The notes: generated from the letters alone by a model not told the origin. 64,000 nucleotides of DNA from Streptomyces brevispora (GCF_007829885.1 NZ_VIWW01000001.1:5146001-5210000), one strand, 5' to 3'; counted from the first letter of the stretch, positions 42,134-51,284 are shown. A program made the numbers and translations.

Positions 42134-43017
42134 CGTTCCCGCTTCGCGATCCGGTCGGCGAGCCCCTCGCCGACGATGCCGAACGCCACCACGGCGAGCA
42201 CGATGCACGCGGACGGCGCGAGGGCGGGCAGCATGGCCCCCTGCTGGAGGGCCGACTGCCCCTCGTTGATCATCGAGCCCCAGTCCGCGGTGGGCGGCTG
42301 CACACCGAAGCCGAGGAAGGACAGCGCCGCCAGGTCCATCAGTACGTACCCGAAGTTCATCGCGGACTGGGCGAGGACCGTCGGAAGGATGTTGGGCAAC
42401 AGGTGCCGCAGGCAGATCGTCCAGCCCGACCAGCCCTGCACCCGGTACGACTCGATGTACGGACGGGCCTTCTCCTGGCGCGCGATGCTGCGCACCAGCC
42501 TTCCCACGTACGGGGTGTAGGCCACGGCCATGGCGATCACCGGAGCGGTCATGCCGGGGCCGACCACGGACACGAGGAGGATCGCGAGGAGCAGCCCGGG
42601 GATGGCGAACGCCATGTCCATCGACCGGGACAGGATCGCGTCCGTCCAACCGCCCCGCCAGGCGGCGACCACGCCGAGCAGGATGCCGAGGACGGTGGAG
42701 ACCCCGACGACGAGCAGCGGTCCGAGCAGACCGGTCCGCGCGCCGTGGATCAGCCGGGACAGGATGTCCCGCCCGGACTGGTCCGTTCCCAGCAGGTGGT
42801 CCCCGGTGGTCCCGACCAGGCTCGACGAGAGGTCGAGGAACTCGGGGTCGTGCGGGGCGAGGACGGGAGCCAGGACGGCGACCAGGACGAGTACGGACAG
42901 GACCGCGACGGCCGCCGCGAAGAGCGGTCCCTGGCCGAGGATCCTGAGGCCGCCCAGACCGGGGCGCCGGCGTAGCGCACCGGGCGCGGCGGCCCGGGGA
43001 GGTGCGGTGATGGTCAT
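42130..43017 (-). CDS. ABC importer permease (OppC/DppC-like)
   Basis: 295-residue membrane protein with the N-terminal cytoplasmic tail and first helix usual for DppC (LFAAAVAVLSVLVLVAVLAP), LLGTDQSGRDILSRLIHGAR after it, and the EAA-type coupling segment YRVQGWSGWTICLRHLLPNI. Five further hydrophobic segments. ATGA overlap with the DppB-like gene. Together with it forms the membrane channel. Confidence 0.92.
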   Translation of the reverse strand: MTITAPPRAAAPGALRRRPGLGGLRILGQGPLFAAAVAVLSVLVLVAVLAPVLAPHDPEFLDLSSSLVGTTGDHLLGTDQSGRDILSRLIHGARTGLLGPLLVVGVSTVLGILLGVVAAWRGGWTDAILSRSMDMAFAIPGLLLAILLVSVVGPGMTAPVIAMAVAYTPYVGRLVRSIARQEKARPYIESYRVQGWSGWTICLRHLLPNILPTVLAQSAMNFGYVLMDLAALSFLGFGVQPPTADWGSMINEGQSALQQGAMLPALAPSACIVLAVVAFGIVGEGLADRIAKRER

Positions 43018-43967
43018 GAGGTGCCTTCCCCGTGGAGGGACAACCGGGGGTCGATGAGCGGGGCGAGCAGGTCGACGGCGAGGTTCACCACGACGAACGC
43101 CGCCACGCTGAGCAGTGTGATCGCCTGGACGACGGCGAAGTCCTTGGCCGTGACCGACTGCACGAGCAGGGAACCGATGCCGGACACGTCGAAGGCCGTC
43201 TCGACGATCGCGGTGCTGATGAGCAGACCGGCGAGCATGGTGCCGCCGACGGTGACGACGGGGCCCAGCGCGTTGCGCAGCACGTGTCGGCGGATCAGGG
43301 TCCCCCGCGCGACACCGCGGGCGCGGGCCACCTCGACGTGGTCCCGGCCGAGTTGGTCGAGCATCGCCGACCGGGTCACCCGGGCGAGCAGCCCCGCGAA
43401 GGTCATCGCCAGGGCGAAGGCCGGAAGCGTCAGGTGGTACAGCCGGTCCGTGAAGCCTTCCGGGGTGCCGCCCGGGCCCGGGAACCAGCCGAGCTGGACG
43501 GAGAACAGTGAGACGAGGGCCATGGCGCTCACGAAGGAGGGCATCGCCGTGGTCACCCCCGTGCCGAGGAGGACCACGCGGTCCGCCGCGCCGGGGCGCA
43601 GTGCGGCCAGGAGCCCGGCGCCCACACCGAGGACGGCGACCAGCAGGGCCGAGTACCCCACCAGCATCGCGGTGCCCGGAAGCCGGGAGCCGATGAGGCC
43701 CCCGACATCCTGATGGAACTGGGCGGACCGGCCGAAGTCGCCGTGCAGCACGCCGCCGAGCCACTTCCCGTACTGCACGGGCAGCGGGTCGTTCAGGTGG
43801 TACTGGGCGCGCAACGCCTCCAGCGTCTCCGGCGTCGCCGGGCGGCCGTGGAGCAGGAACGTCACCGGGTCGCCGGGGGCCAGGTGGACCGTGCCGAAGA
43901 CCACGAGCGAGGTCACGAACAGCACGGTCACCAGGCCGAGGAACCGACCGACGAAGTAGCGCGTCAT
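43014..43967 (-). CDS. ABC importer permease (OppB/DppB-like)
   Basis: 317 residues. The N-terminal helix RFLGLVTVLFVTSLVVFGTV precedes APGDPV, the DppB signature, and the EAA-type loop reads VEVARARGVARGTLIRRHVL. About six membrane helices. ATG at 43967 overlaps the stop of the binding-protein gene. Second gene of the operon. Confidence 0.92.
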   Translation of the reverse strand: MTRYFVGRFLGLVTVLFVTSLVVFGTVHLAPGDPVTFLLHGRPATPETLEALRAQYHLNDPLPVQYGKWLGGVLHGDFGRSAQFHQDVGGLIGSRLPGTAMLVGYSALLVAVLGVGAGLLAALRPGAADRVVLLGTGVTTAMPSFVSAMALVSLFSVQLGWFPGPGGTPEGFTDRLYHLTLPAFALAMTFAGLLARVTRSAMLDQLGRDHVEVARARGVARGTLIRRHVLRNALGPVVTVGGTMLAGLLISTAIVETAFDVSGIGSLLVQSVTAKDFAVVQAITLLSVAAFVVVNLAVDLLAPLIDPRLSLHGEGTS

Positions 43968-45607
43968 GGCTTCGCGGCCCCGATCGTCGCGGCCCACGGG
44001 TAGTAGAGCTGCGCGATGCCGGTGGGGGCACCGGTCACCCTGTTGCCGAGGAAGACCGAGAACGGCGCCTCGTACAGCGGGATGATGGGGAGCTGCTCCA
44101 CCGCGATCCGCTGGAGCTCGGCGGTCAGGTCCGACCGGACGGCCGGGTCGGGCTCAGCGTTCGCCCGGTCGAACGCGGCGTCGTACTCGGCGTTGGACCA
44201 GTTGCCGTAGTTCCCGAAGTCACCGGTGCGCAGGTACTGGTAGAACTCCAGCGGGTCGGGCGTGTTGTCGTACCCATTGGTGATGACGAGGTCGAGGCCC
44301 TTGCGGGCGCTCGGGTCGACGAAGATGTTGCTGTACGCCTCCGGAGCGACGGACTTCAGCTGTACGTCGAGGCCGATCTGCCGGCCCGCCGCCTGGACGG
44401 CGTTGGCGGCGACACTGATCTCCGGGGCGAGCGAGCTCGTGGCGACGGTGACCTTCTTGCCCTTGGCGCCGGCTTCGGTGACGAGCTTCTCCGCGCCCGC
44501 CAGGTCGTACTTCGGCTCGGGGAGTGCGTCGAAGTACGTGTCGGTCTTCTCCGGTACCAGCGACCAGGCGCCGCGCGCCGCGGGGGCCTTGGCGGGGATA
44601 CCGATGCCGCCGGCGGCCGCCTTGATGATGTTCTTGCGATCGAGCGCCATGGACAGCGCCTTGCGGATCTTGAGGTCGCCGAGGGTGCCCTTGAAGTCGA
44701 GGACGGCGAGGTCGGCCGCGGCGTTGTTCGGGCCGAACAGCAGGGAGCCCTTCTTGCTGGAACGCAGTTGGGCGAACGAGGAGGAGGGCACCAGGTACCC
44801 GCCGTCGGCCGTGCCCGAGAGGAAGGCGCTCGACCGGGCGGCCGGGTCCTCGATGAAGGTGAACTTCACCTTGTCCGTCTTCGGGGTCAGCGACCGGTCC
44901 CAGTACGCGTCGTTCTTCTTCAGCGTGATGGAGTCACCCTGGGCCCACTTGGTGAGGGCGTACGGGCCGGTGCAGTTGACCCCGCCCTTGGGGCCGCCGT
45001 AGTCCTTTCCGGCCTTGGCCAGGAACGCGGCGCTCTCGATGGTGCCCGGGGAGGCGGCCAGCAGTTCGTTGAACAGGACGTCGGGCTTGCCGAGCCGGAT
45101 CGTCACCTCCAGCGGGCCGGACTTCTTGATGGAGTCGACGTTCCTGAACGCCGACGCCCAGGGCGAGCCGACGGCCGGGTCCGTGTGGCGTTTGAGCGAG
45201 GTGACCACGTCGTCCGCGGTCATGGTCGTTCCGTCGTGGAACTTCACGCCCGGACGCAGTGTGTACACGAGGGTCTTGGGGTCCGGCTGGGCGTACTTGA
45301 CCGCGAGGGCGGGCTCGACCTTCATGTCGGGGGTGACCCGGAACAACTGCTCGCAGACGTTCGCGAGCACCGTGTTCGGCGGGTAGTCGTACGCCAGGGA
45401 GTAGTCGAGCGTGTAGGGCTCGGCGTAGAGCGACCACGTGAACGAGTCCAGGTCGCCCTTGGCCGGCGGGGAGGTCGGGGTGACCTTGTACGACGGCCCG
45501 GTGCCGTTCCCGGAGGACCGGGAGGCGGTGGCGCCCGAACAGGCGGTGGCGGTGGTCGCGACGGCGACCGTGCAGACGAGCAGCGCGATGGCTCTGGGCA
45601 TGCGCAT
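43964..45607 (-). CDS. Solute-binding lipoprotein of a peptide/nickel-type ABC importer
   Basis: 547-residue family 5 extracellular binding protein. The lipoprotein signal ends in the lipobox TATAC with Cys 23, so it is anchored on the outer face of the membrane. LANVCEQLFRVTPDMKVEPA and VKYAQPDPKTLVYTLRPGVK are the family core signature, with KIRKALSMALDRKNII later. First gene of the import operon and divergent from a LacI-type repressor gene, with palindromes between them. Ligand might be a small peptide, glycoconjugate or other amine; LacI control makes a glycoside-like ligand conceivable. Confidence 0.93.
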   Translation of the reverse strand: MRMPRAIALLVCTVAVATTATACSGATASRSSGNGTGPSYKVTPTSPPAKGDLDSFTWSLYAEPYTLDYSLAYDYPPNTVLANVCEQLFRVTPDMKVEPALAVKYAQPDPKTLVYTLRPGVKFHDGTTMTADDVVTSLKRHTDPAVGSPWASAFRNVDSIKKSGPLEVTIRLGKPDVLFNELLAASPGTIESAAFLAKAGKDYGGPKGGVNCTGPYALTKWAQGDSITLKKNDAYWDRSLTPKTDKVKFTFIEDPAARSSAFLSGTADGGYLVPSSSFAQLRSSKKGSLLFGPNNAAADLAVLDFKGTLGDLKIRKALSMALDRKNIIKAAAGGIGIPAKAPAARGAWSLVPEKTDTYFDALPEPKYDLAGAEKLVTEAGAKGKKVTVATSSLAPEISVAANAVQAAGRQIGLDVQLKSVAPEAYSNIFVDPSARKGLDLVITNGYDNTPDPLEFYQYLRTGDFGNYGNWSNAEYDAAFDRANAEPDPAVRSDLTAELQRIAVEQLPIIPLYEAPFSVFLGNRVTGAPTGIAQLYYPWAATIGAAKP

Positions 45608-45667
45608 GGAGGCACCCCTTTACGGGTGGAGTGACGGGCGCTGGGGGATGGGGCGAGTATTGATGCA

Positions 45668-45699
45668 GGAACGTTCCCGCACAAGACTTTGCGGGAACG
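45668..45699. promoter_or_regulatory. LacI-type operator between regulator and importer
   Basis: GGAACGTTCC (45668-45677) is a perfect palindrome with a central CG, the hallmark of LacI-family sites. A larger repeat pairs CGTTCCCGCA (45672-45681) with TGCGGGAACG (45690-45699). It is 61 bp upstream of the importer and 38 bp before the regulator start. Confidence 0.65.
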
Positions 45700-45736
45700 G
45701 TTTTGCTGAGGTCATGGGGGTGGCAGCATCAGCCCC

Positions 45737-46795
45737 ATGACGAACCCTTCCCCTGGGCGTGGCAGCCCTGCCTCGCCGACCGCCCGGCCGCGCGTCCTGC
45801 TCGTGGACGTGGCCCGTGAGGCAGGGCTGTCCAAGACCACCGTCTCGGCAGCCCTCAACGGCACGGGGCGGCTCTCCCCGGCCGTACGGGAGCGGGCCAG
45901 GGAGACGGCGCGGAGGATGGGCTACCGCCCCAACCCCACCGCGCGCCAACTGCGCGCCGGGCGGGCCAGGCTGATCGGATTCATGGTGGGTGAGCTCGCC
46001 GGTGCCCCCTGGACGTTGCTGGATTCGCCGTACTACGCCCAGCTGACGAGCGCCACGGCGGCGGCCGCGCTCAAGCGCGGCTACGCGCTGGTGCTGCTGC
46101 CCGCGGGTTCGTTGCACGGCGAGTGGGCCGAGTTGCCGCTCGACGCGGTGATCGTCGCCGATCCGGTCGGGGACGACCGGATCATCGACGACCTGATCGC
46201 CGCCCGGATCCCGGTGATCACCGACCGCTCCGTCGAGGGGCGGCCGGGCGCCTACTGGGTGGACGTCGACGTCGTGGCGGCCATGCGGGAGACGCTGGAC
46301 CACTTCGAGGCGCAGGGCGCCCGGCGGCCCGCGCTCGTGCTCCCCGACAGTCCGACACAGTTCTACGCGGGAGCGCTCGCCGCCTATGGCGACTGGTGCG
46401 CCGAGCACGGACGGCCTGAGCATGTCGTGTTCGCCCCCGAGGCCGGCAACGGCCCCGTCGTGGCAGCGGTCGAGGAGGCCCTGGGCGGGACCCGCCGGCC
46501 CGACGCGCTGTGTGTCGTCCCCGAGGCGAGCCCGCCCCTCGTCCTGGAGGCGGCGCGCCGCCACGGCTTCGACGTGCCCGGCGACCTGCTCGTGGTCTGC
46601 GTCAGCGAGGATCTGACGGCCACCCACACCCGGCCCGCGCTGACGACACTGAGCCTGGTACCACGGGAGGTCGCGGAGGCCGGGATCGACCTGCTCGTCG
46701 CGGCACTGGAGCAGGGGAGTGCCCCGTCGGCCGGCGTGCTGGTTCCGACCCGGCTGGAAGTACGGGCGTCCTCACTGCGTACGGGCCGGCGCTGA
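45737..46795 (+). CDS. LacI-family transcriptional repressor
   Basis: 352 residues. HTH VDVAREAGLSKTTVSAALNG near residues 24-43 and the hinge YRPNPTARQLRAGR, then a periplasmic-binding-like core (IGFMVGELAGAP, LDAVIVADPVGDDRIIDDLI, RRPALVLPDSPTQFYAG). It probably represses the divergent importer and itself from the GGAACGTTCC site, released by the imported ligand. A LacI regulator controlling an Opp-type importer is unusual but not rare in actinomycetes. Converges with the amidohydrolase gene 33 bp away. Confidence 0.92.
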   Translation: MTNPSPGRGSPASPTARPRVLLVDVAREAGLSKTTVSAALNGTGRLSPAVRERARETARRMGYRPNPTARQLRAGRARLIGFMVGELAGAPWTLLDSPYYAQLTSATAAAALKRGYALVLLPAGSLHGEWAELPLDAVIVADPVGDDRIIDDLIAARIPVITDRSVEGRPGAYWVDVDVVAAMRETLDHFEAQGARRPALVLPDSPTQFYAGALAAYGDWCAEHGRPEHVVFAPEAGNGPVVAAVEEALGGTRRPDALCVVPEASPPLVLEAARRHGFDVPGDLLVVCVSEDLTATHTRPALTTLSLVPREVAEAGIDLLVAALEQGSAPSAGVLVPTRLEVRASSLRTGRR

Positions 46796-46828
46796 AGGCG
46801 TGCGGGCGCCGGCCCGGTCGGCAGCCCC

Positions 46829-48463
46829 TCAGCCGGAGTGCACGAGTGAGCCCCCGACATAGGTCCGCAGGACCCGCGCCTCGGCGATCTCCTCCGGCGG
46901 CGCGGTGAAGATGTCGCGGTCCAGGACCACCAGGTCGGCCAGGTTGCCGGGGAGCAGGCTCCCGGCGTCGTCCAGGCCGTTCACATGGGCGCTGCCCGCG
47001 GTGTACGCGGCGACGGCCGTCGCCGGGTCCAGGCGCTGCTCGGGGAGGAAGACCGGGCTGTCGGTGGCGCCGGGCTCCCTCCGGTTGACCGCGACGTGGA
47101 TGCCCTGGATCGGGTCCGCGCTGCTGACCGGCCAGTCGCTGCCCGCGGCGAGGGTGGCGCCCGCGCGCAGCAGCTCCCCGAAGGGGTACTGCCAGGCGGC
47201 GCGTTCGGGCCCGAGGAACGGGATGGTCAGCTCGTCCATCTGGGGTTCGTGGGCGGCCCACAGCGGCTGGATGTTGGCGATGGCGCCGAGGCGGGCGAAG
47301 CGCCCGATGTCGTCGGGGTGGACGACCTGGAGGTGGGCCAGGTGGTGGCGGTTTCCGCGCCGGCCGTTGGCCTCGACGGCGGCTTCTATCGCGTCGAGCG
47401 CCTCACGGACGGCCCGGTCGCCGAGCGCGTGGAAGTGGACCTGGAAGTCGAGGGCGTCGAGCCGGGTGACATGGCCGCGCAGGGCGTCCGGGTCGACGAA
47501 GCTCAGACCGCTGTTGGAGGTGGCACAGCCGCAGCCGTCGAGGTACGGGGAGGTCATCGCGGCGGTGAAGTTCTCGGCGATGCCGTCCTGCATGATCTTC
47601 ACCGAGCCGGCCCGGAACCGTCCGTGGCTCAACGTCTCGCGCATCGCGACAAGTTCGTCGATCTGCTCGGCCCCGCGCTCACGGTCCCACCACAACGCGC
47701 CGGCGACCCGGGCGGTGAGTGAGCCGTCGCGGGCGGCGGCCACATAGGCGTGCGACGGGTCGGCGTTGCCGCTGAACGCGCCGAGCAGGGCGTCCTGCCA
47801 GCCGGTGATGCCGAGGGAGTGCAGCAGTTCCTGGGAGCGCAGCAGGCCCGCGAGCCGGTCCGCCGGGGTGGTCACCGGCACCAGTCGGGAGACCAGCGCC
47901 TGGGCGCCTTCCTGGAGCATCCCGCTGGGCGAGCCTCCCGGCTCGCGCTCGATGCGCCCGTCGGCGGGATCGGGGGTGTCCGCGGTGACTCCGGCCAGTT
48001 CGAGTGCCCGGGTGTTGGCCCAGGCGCCGTGGTGGTCGCGGTTCGCCAGCAGGACCGGGCGGTCGGGGACCACGGAGTCGAGCAACTGCCGGGTGGGCAG
48101 TCCGCCGTCGAAACTCTCCATCGACCACCCGCCGCCGGTGATCCACGCACGGTCGGGATGGGCGTCCGCGTAGCTCCGGATCAGGGTCAGGTACTCCTCG
48201 GTACCGACGGTTCCGCTCAGATCGCACGCGGCCAGCTCCATCCCGGCGGACACCGGGTGGATGTGGGCGTCCTGGAAGCCGGGGAGCAGCAACTTCCCCG
48301 TGAGGTCGACGACTTCGGTGCGGGGGCCGATGAGCTCGCGGACCTCGTCGTGCCCGACCGCGGCGATCCGGTCGCCGACAACGGCGAGTGAGGTGGCACG
48401 GGTGCGGGCCGGATCGGCGGTGAAGACGGGGCCGCGTGTGAAGACCAGATCGGCCGTGGTCAT
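46829..48463 (-). CDS. Amidohydrolase, YtcJ-like
   Basis: 544 residues of the amidohydrolase family 3 (YtcJ/NfdA type). The metal motif DAHIHPVSAG near residue 68, WITGGGWSMESFDGG (family hallmark) and HFHALGDRAVREALDAIE, then ASGSDWPVS-like AAGSDWPVSSADPIQGIHVA with the final metal Asp. Members hydrolyse N-substituted formamides or other amides. ATG at 48463 with GGAG 7 nt upstream. Its upstream region carries the GTCAATGG-type operator shared with the permease and TetR genes, so it is probably co-induced with uptake of its substrate. Confidence 0.9.
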   Translation of the reverse strand: MTTADLVFTRGPVFTADPARTRATSLAVVGDRIAAVGHDEVRELIGPRTEVVDLTGKLLLPGFQDAHIHPVSAGMELAACDLSGTVGTEEYLTLIRSYADAHPDRAWITGGGWSMESFDGGLPTRQLLDSVVPDRPVLLANRDHHGAWANTRALELAGVTADTPDPADGRIEREPGGSPSGMLQEGAQALVSRLVPVTTPADRLAGLLRSQELLHSLGITGWQDALLGAFSGNADPSHAYVAAARDGSLTARVAGALWWDRERGAEQIDELVAMRETLSHGRFRAGSVKIMQDGIAENFTAAMTSPYLDGCGCATSNSGLSFVDPDALRGHVTRLDALDFQVHFHALGDRAVREALDAIEAAVEANGRRGNRHHLAHLQVVHPDDIGRFARLGAIANIQPLWAAHEPQMDELTIPFLGPERAAWQYPFGELLRAGATLAAGSDWPVSSADPIQGIHVAVNRREPGATDSPVFLPEQRLDPATAVAAYTAGSAHVNGLDDAGSLLPGNLADLVVLDRDIFTAPPEEIAEARVLRTYVGGSLVHSG

Positions 48464-48526
48464 ACGGTGCTCCAGAACGTGAGAGAACGTGGCGGGGTGC
48501 CATGGAAGCGGCTCGGGCATTTATGC

Positions 48527-48546
48527 GTCAATGGTGTTGTCGTAAG
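48527..48546. promoter_or_regulatory. TetR operator, site 1 (before amidohydrolase)
   Basis: GTCAATGGTGTTGTCGTAAG, 64 bp upstream of the amidohydrolase start. The core CGTCAA-N5-TTGTCG is a near-palindrome. Same word as sites at 48639 and 50540. Confidence 0.65.
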
Positions 48547-48638
48547 GGTCGGTGCGGTCGGCCGCCTGGACTTCGCGAGCGGGTGGCGGGCGCCGCGGAG
48601 TGGGCTCGGCGCCCGGAAAAGGGTGCGATGTCGGAGTT

Positions 48639-48659
48639 CTTACGTCAACCCCATTGACG
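48639..48659. promoter_or_regulatory. TetR operator, site 2
   Basis: Reads CGTCAATGGGGTTGACGTAAG on the minus strand minus its first base (48639-48659 in all). The core CGTCAA-N5-TTGACG is a perfect palindrome. Lies 176 bp upstream of the amidohydrolase and before the gene-poor stretch. Confidence 0.6.
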
Positions 48660-48921
48660 TTTTGCCCTCCGGGGCGTTCTCATGACGGCACTTCGGAGGC
48701 CCGTACCTCCGAGATCCGAAGGAGCCCCACCCCATGAACCACCGCGGGCCGCGGGCACGGAGCCGGGCACTGCGAGCCCGCCGTCGGCACGGAGGGGACG
48801 GATGCCGGCGGGCGCGCGGGGGACACATGGGCGGAGCCGCGCTTCGAGGGCGCGCCGCCGGAGGGGACGCTGTGCTGCGGTCCGTGCCGCGCGTCGGTGG
48901 GGCGCGTCGGCGGGGCGCTGG

Positions 48922-50517
48922 TCAGCCGGTGCCGGTGGGTTCGTTGGTGTCGGGGGTGTCGGGGGTGTCGGGGGTGTCGGGGGTGCGGGTACGGATGAAG
49001 TAGGGCGACCGGCGGTGCCAGCGGGCCCACGCGGCGGCCAGCAGGCCGGAACCGATCATCAGTACCGGGACGAGCAGCGCGAACCAGCCGTTGTCCGCGG
49101 AGACTTCGAAGTGGTCGGCGGAGGTGTAGAAGGTCCAGACGAGGTAGCCGCCCGTGGCGAGCAGGACGAGCGCGCCCAGCGACGGTCCGACGACCGCGCG
49201 CAACGCCTCGAGCGGTGACGTGCGCAGCAGGTGGCGGAAGCGCACCGCGGCGGCTGCGGCGGTGAGCGCGTAGTACAGGGCGACGACGACGCCGATCGCG
49301 TTGACGGCGGCGAAGATCAAGTCGTTGACGGTGGGGATGACCAGTGCCATCGCGGCGAGGACCAGGGCGATCGCGGTGATCAGCAGGGTGCCGACGGCGG
49401 GGGTCCCGTGCTTGGGATGCAGGCGCGTCCAGACGGAGCCGAGGACACCGTCGCGGCCCATCGCGTACATCCCGCGGGCGGTGGGGATGACCGAGGCCTG
49501 GAGCGACGCCACCGCGGAGAACATGAGAGCGATCAGCGGCAGTGCGGCCAGCGGCTGCTCGGCGAGCTTCATGCCGAAATAGGCGAGCCCCTGCGCGCCG
49601 TTGTCGGCCAGTTCGTCCAGCGGCAGGACCCGCTGGAAAGCGGTGCCGGCCAGCAGGAAGAGGAGCAGCATGACGGCCAGGGCGATGAACCCGCCGCGGG
49701 AGGCGTCGCGCGGGTCACTGACTTCTTCACCGACACTGAAGACCGACTCGAAGCCCCAGTAACAGAAGACCGCGAGCATCATGCCCTGGGCGAGGGCCTC
49801 GGCCGAGGGGATGTCGAAGGGGTTGTACCACGTGAGCGAGAACGGCTGATCCCCGGCGAACAGGCCGTATGTGCAGAACGCGATGAGCACGCCGTACTCG
49901 AAGATCAGCAGGTACTTCTGGAGACGCGCGGCGAGGTCGAGTCCGCGCACGGCGACCAGCGAGGCGGCGACCAGCACGGCCATGCCGAGGAGCGTGGACT
50001 GCAGGGTCGAGTCCGGATCGAGGGAGAGGCCGGCGATGTCGTGGACGGTGGCCTGGCCGAGGAGCTGGATGATCGCCGAGCCGGTCACCGTGGTGGTGTA
50101 GGCCATGAACACGACGGTGCCGACGACGTTGACCCATCCGGTCAGGAAGCCCAGCCAGGGGCTGAGGATTCCGCCGACCCACTTGTAGCTGCTGCCGGCA
50201 TTGGGCTCGATGCGGTTGAGCCGCCCGTATCCGCCGGCTATGCCGAGCACGGGCAGGAAGGCCAACAGCATGATCGCCGGCAGGTGCAGTCCGACGATGC
50301 CCGCCATCAGACCGAGCCCGATGCCGATACTGCTGGTGGCCGCGGTGCTCGAAGCGGCGAGGACCATGCCGTCGACGACACCTATGGACTTCCGCATCGA
50401 GGTCCGGGGCGCCTCGGTGCCTGTGCCGGGTCCGGCGCTTGCGTTCTTCACTGGTACTGCCAACGGATCGTCGCCTTGCTTGGGGGAGGTAGCTGGAGAG
50501 TCTGGATGGCAGGTCAT
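48922..50517 (-). CDS. APC-family amino acid/amine permease
   Basis: 531 residues with about 12 hydrophobic segments. The family start SIGVVDGMVLAASSTAATSS (helix 1) and NRIEPNAGSSYKWVG (conserved loop near residue 100) are typical, and FCYWGFESVFSVGEEVSDP near 235 is the amino acid permease core. The C-terminus ends in a TPD repeat caused by a 9-bp microsatellite. ATG at 50517 with GGAGG upstream. Divergent from the TetR gene over a shared operator. Likely imports an amine or amino acid derivative that the amidohydrolase acts on. Confidence 0.92.
   Translation of the reverse strand: MTCHPDSPATSPKQGDDPLAVPVKNASAGPGTGTEAPRTSMRKSIGVVDGMVLAASSTAATSSIGIGLGLMAGIVGLHLPAIMLLAFLPVLGIAGGYGRLNRIEPNAGSSYKWVGGILSPWLGFLTGWVNVVGTVVFMAYTTTVTGSAIIQLLGQATVHDIAGLSLDPDSTLQSTLLGMAVLVAASLVAVRGLDLAARLQKYLLIFEYGVLIAFCTYGLFAGDQPFSLTWYNPFDIPSAEALAQGMMLAVFCYWGFESVFSVGEEVSDPRDASRGGFIALAVMLLLFLLAGTAFQRVLPLDELADNGAQGLAYFGMKLAEQPLAALPLIALMFSAVASLQASVIPTARGMYAMGRDGVLGSVWTRLHPKHGTPAVGTLLITAIALVLAAMALVIPTVNDLIFAAVNAIGVVVALYYALTAAAAAVRFRHLLRTSPLEALRAVVGPSLGALVLLATGGYLVWTFYTSADHFEVSADNGWFALLVPVLMIGSGLLAAAWARWHRRSPYFIRTRTPDTPDTPDTPDTNEPTGTG
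48946..48981. repeat. 9-bp tandem repeat in the permease C-terminus
   Basis: Four copies of GGTGTCGGG (48946-48981), read on the minus strand as codons giving a PDT repeat. In frame; copy number probably varies between strains without breaking the protein. Confidence 0.85.
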
Positions 50518-50539
50518 AAAACCCTCGCCTCCTTCACAG

Positions 50540-50559
50540 GTCAATGGCGTTGTCGTAAG
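50540..50559. promoter_or_regulatory. TetR operator, site 3
   Basis: GTCAATGGCGTTGTCGTAAG, 8 bp before the TetR start and 22 bp before the permease start, so it can control both divergent genes. Confidence 0.7.
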
Positions 50560-50567
50560 CTCCGGTC

Positions 50568-51284
50568 ATGAGCGAGCGTGTGGTTCCGGAGCCGCAACGA
50601 CAGCGCAGGCGGCCGACGAAGCAGGGCACCGTGCTGTCCGAACAAGTCATCGTGGAGACGGCGCTGCGCCTGGTCGGCCAGCACGGTGCGGACGCGTTGA
50701 CGGTCCGGCGGCTGGGCGGGGCGCTTGGTGCCGACCCCAGTGCGCTTTACCGGTACTTCCGCAACACCGACGACCTGTTGCTGGCGGTCGCCGACGAGCT
50801 CATCGGCCGTGCCCAGCTCGGCTGGAGGCCCACCGGCAAGTGGCGTTTCGACCTGTGCGAGCTGGGTCTGCGCGTCCACGCCTCGTACCAGGCGCACCCG
50901 CAGGCCGCTCTGCTCGCCGCGCACCGGACGACCGGTCGGGACAACGAGCTGAGGGCCGTGGAGATGATCCTCGGCGTGCTGCGGTCGGCGGGCTTCGGTG
51001 ACCGGGAAGCGGTCCGGATCTATCACGCCTTCGTGGACCAGGCGCTGGCCTTCGCGGCCCTGGACGCGGCTGCCCTCGCACTGCCGCATTCCGCCCAGTC
51101 GGCCGATCTCCAGGTGTGGCAGGACCGCTACGGACGGCTGGATGCGAGCGCCTACCCACACATCGCCGCCACCGTGCGCCTGCTGGCCCACGAGATGAAG
51201 TTCAGCGGCTATCCGTTCGCGCTGGAGCTGCTGCTCGACGCCGTCGAGGCGAGGCTGCCGGTGGCGGGCGGGGAGCCCGGCTGA
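50568..51284 (+). CDS. TetR-family repressor with C-terminal ligand domain
   Basis: 238 residues. HTH DALTVRRLGGALGADPSALY followed by RYFRNTDDLLLAV (near residues 45-77), and a TetR_C-type ligand domain. An unusual Arg/Gln-rich tail precedes the HTH (PEPQRQRRRPTKQG). The three 20-bp sites at 48527, 48639 and 50540 are its likely operators, giving a small regulon of repressor, permease and amidohydrolase. The inducer would be the transported amide or amine. Confidence 0.9.
   Translation: MSERVVPEPQRQRRRPTKQGTVLSEQVIVETALRLVGQHGADALTVRRLGGALGADPSALYRYFRNTDDLLLAVADELIGRAQLGWRPTGKWRFDLCELGLRVHASYQAHPQAALLAAHRTTGRDNELRAVEMILGVLRSAGFGDREAVRIYHAFVDQALAFAALDAAALALPHSAQSADLQVWQDRYGRLDASAYPHIAATVRLLAHEMKFSGYPFALELLLDAVEARLPVAGGEPG

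Larger units (their letters stand above)
48464..48921. other. Regulatory and gene-poor gap
   Basis: 458 bp between the amidohydrolase start and the APC permease stop. It contains two TetR-type operators (48527 and 48639). Beyond 48680, plus-strand frames start behind plausible ribosome sites (ATG 48682 and 48734, the latter after GAAGGAG) but their products are Arg/Gly/Pro-rich without family resemblance. One plus frame encodes PEGTLCCGPCRASVGR without a good start, possibly a gene fragment. Confidence 0.4.

Noticed and set aside
48734..49003. Small plus-strand frame behind a GAAGGAG site
   Set aside because: Product is Arg/Gly-rich and its 3' end runs antisense into the permease gene's repeat; no homology recognised.
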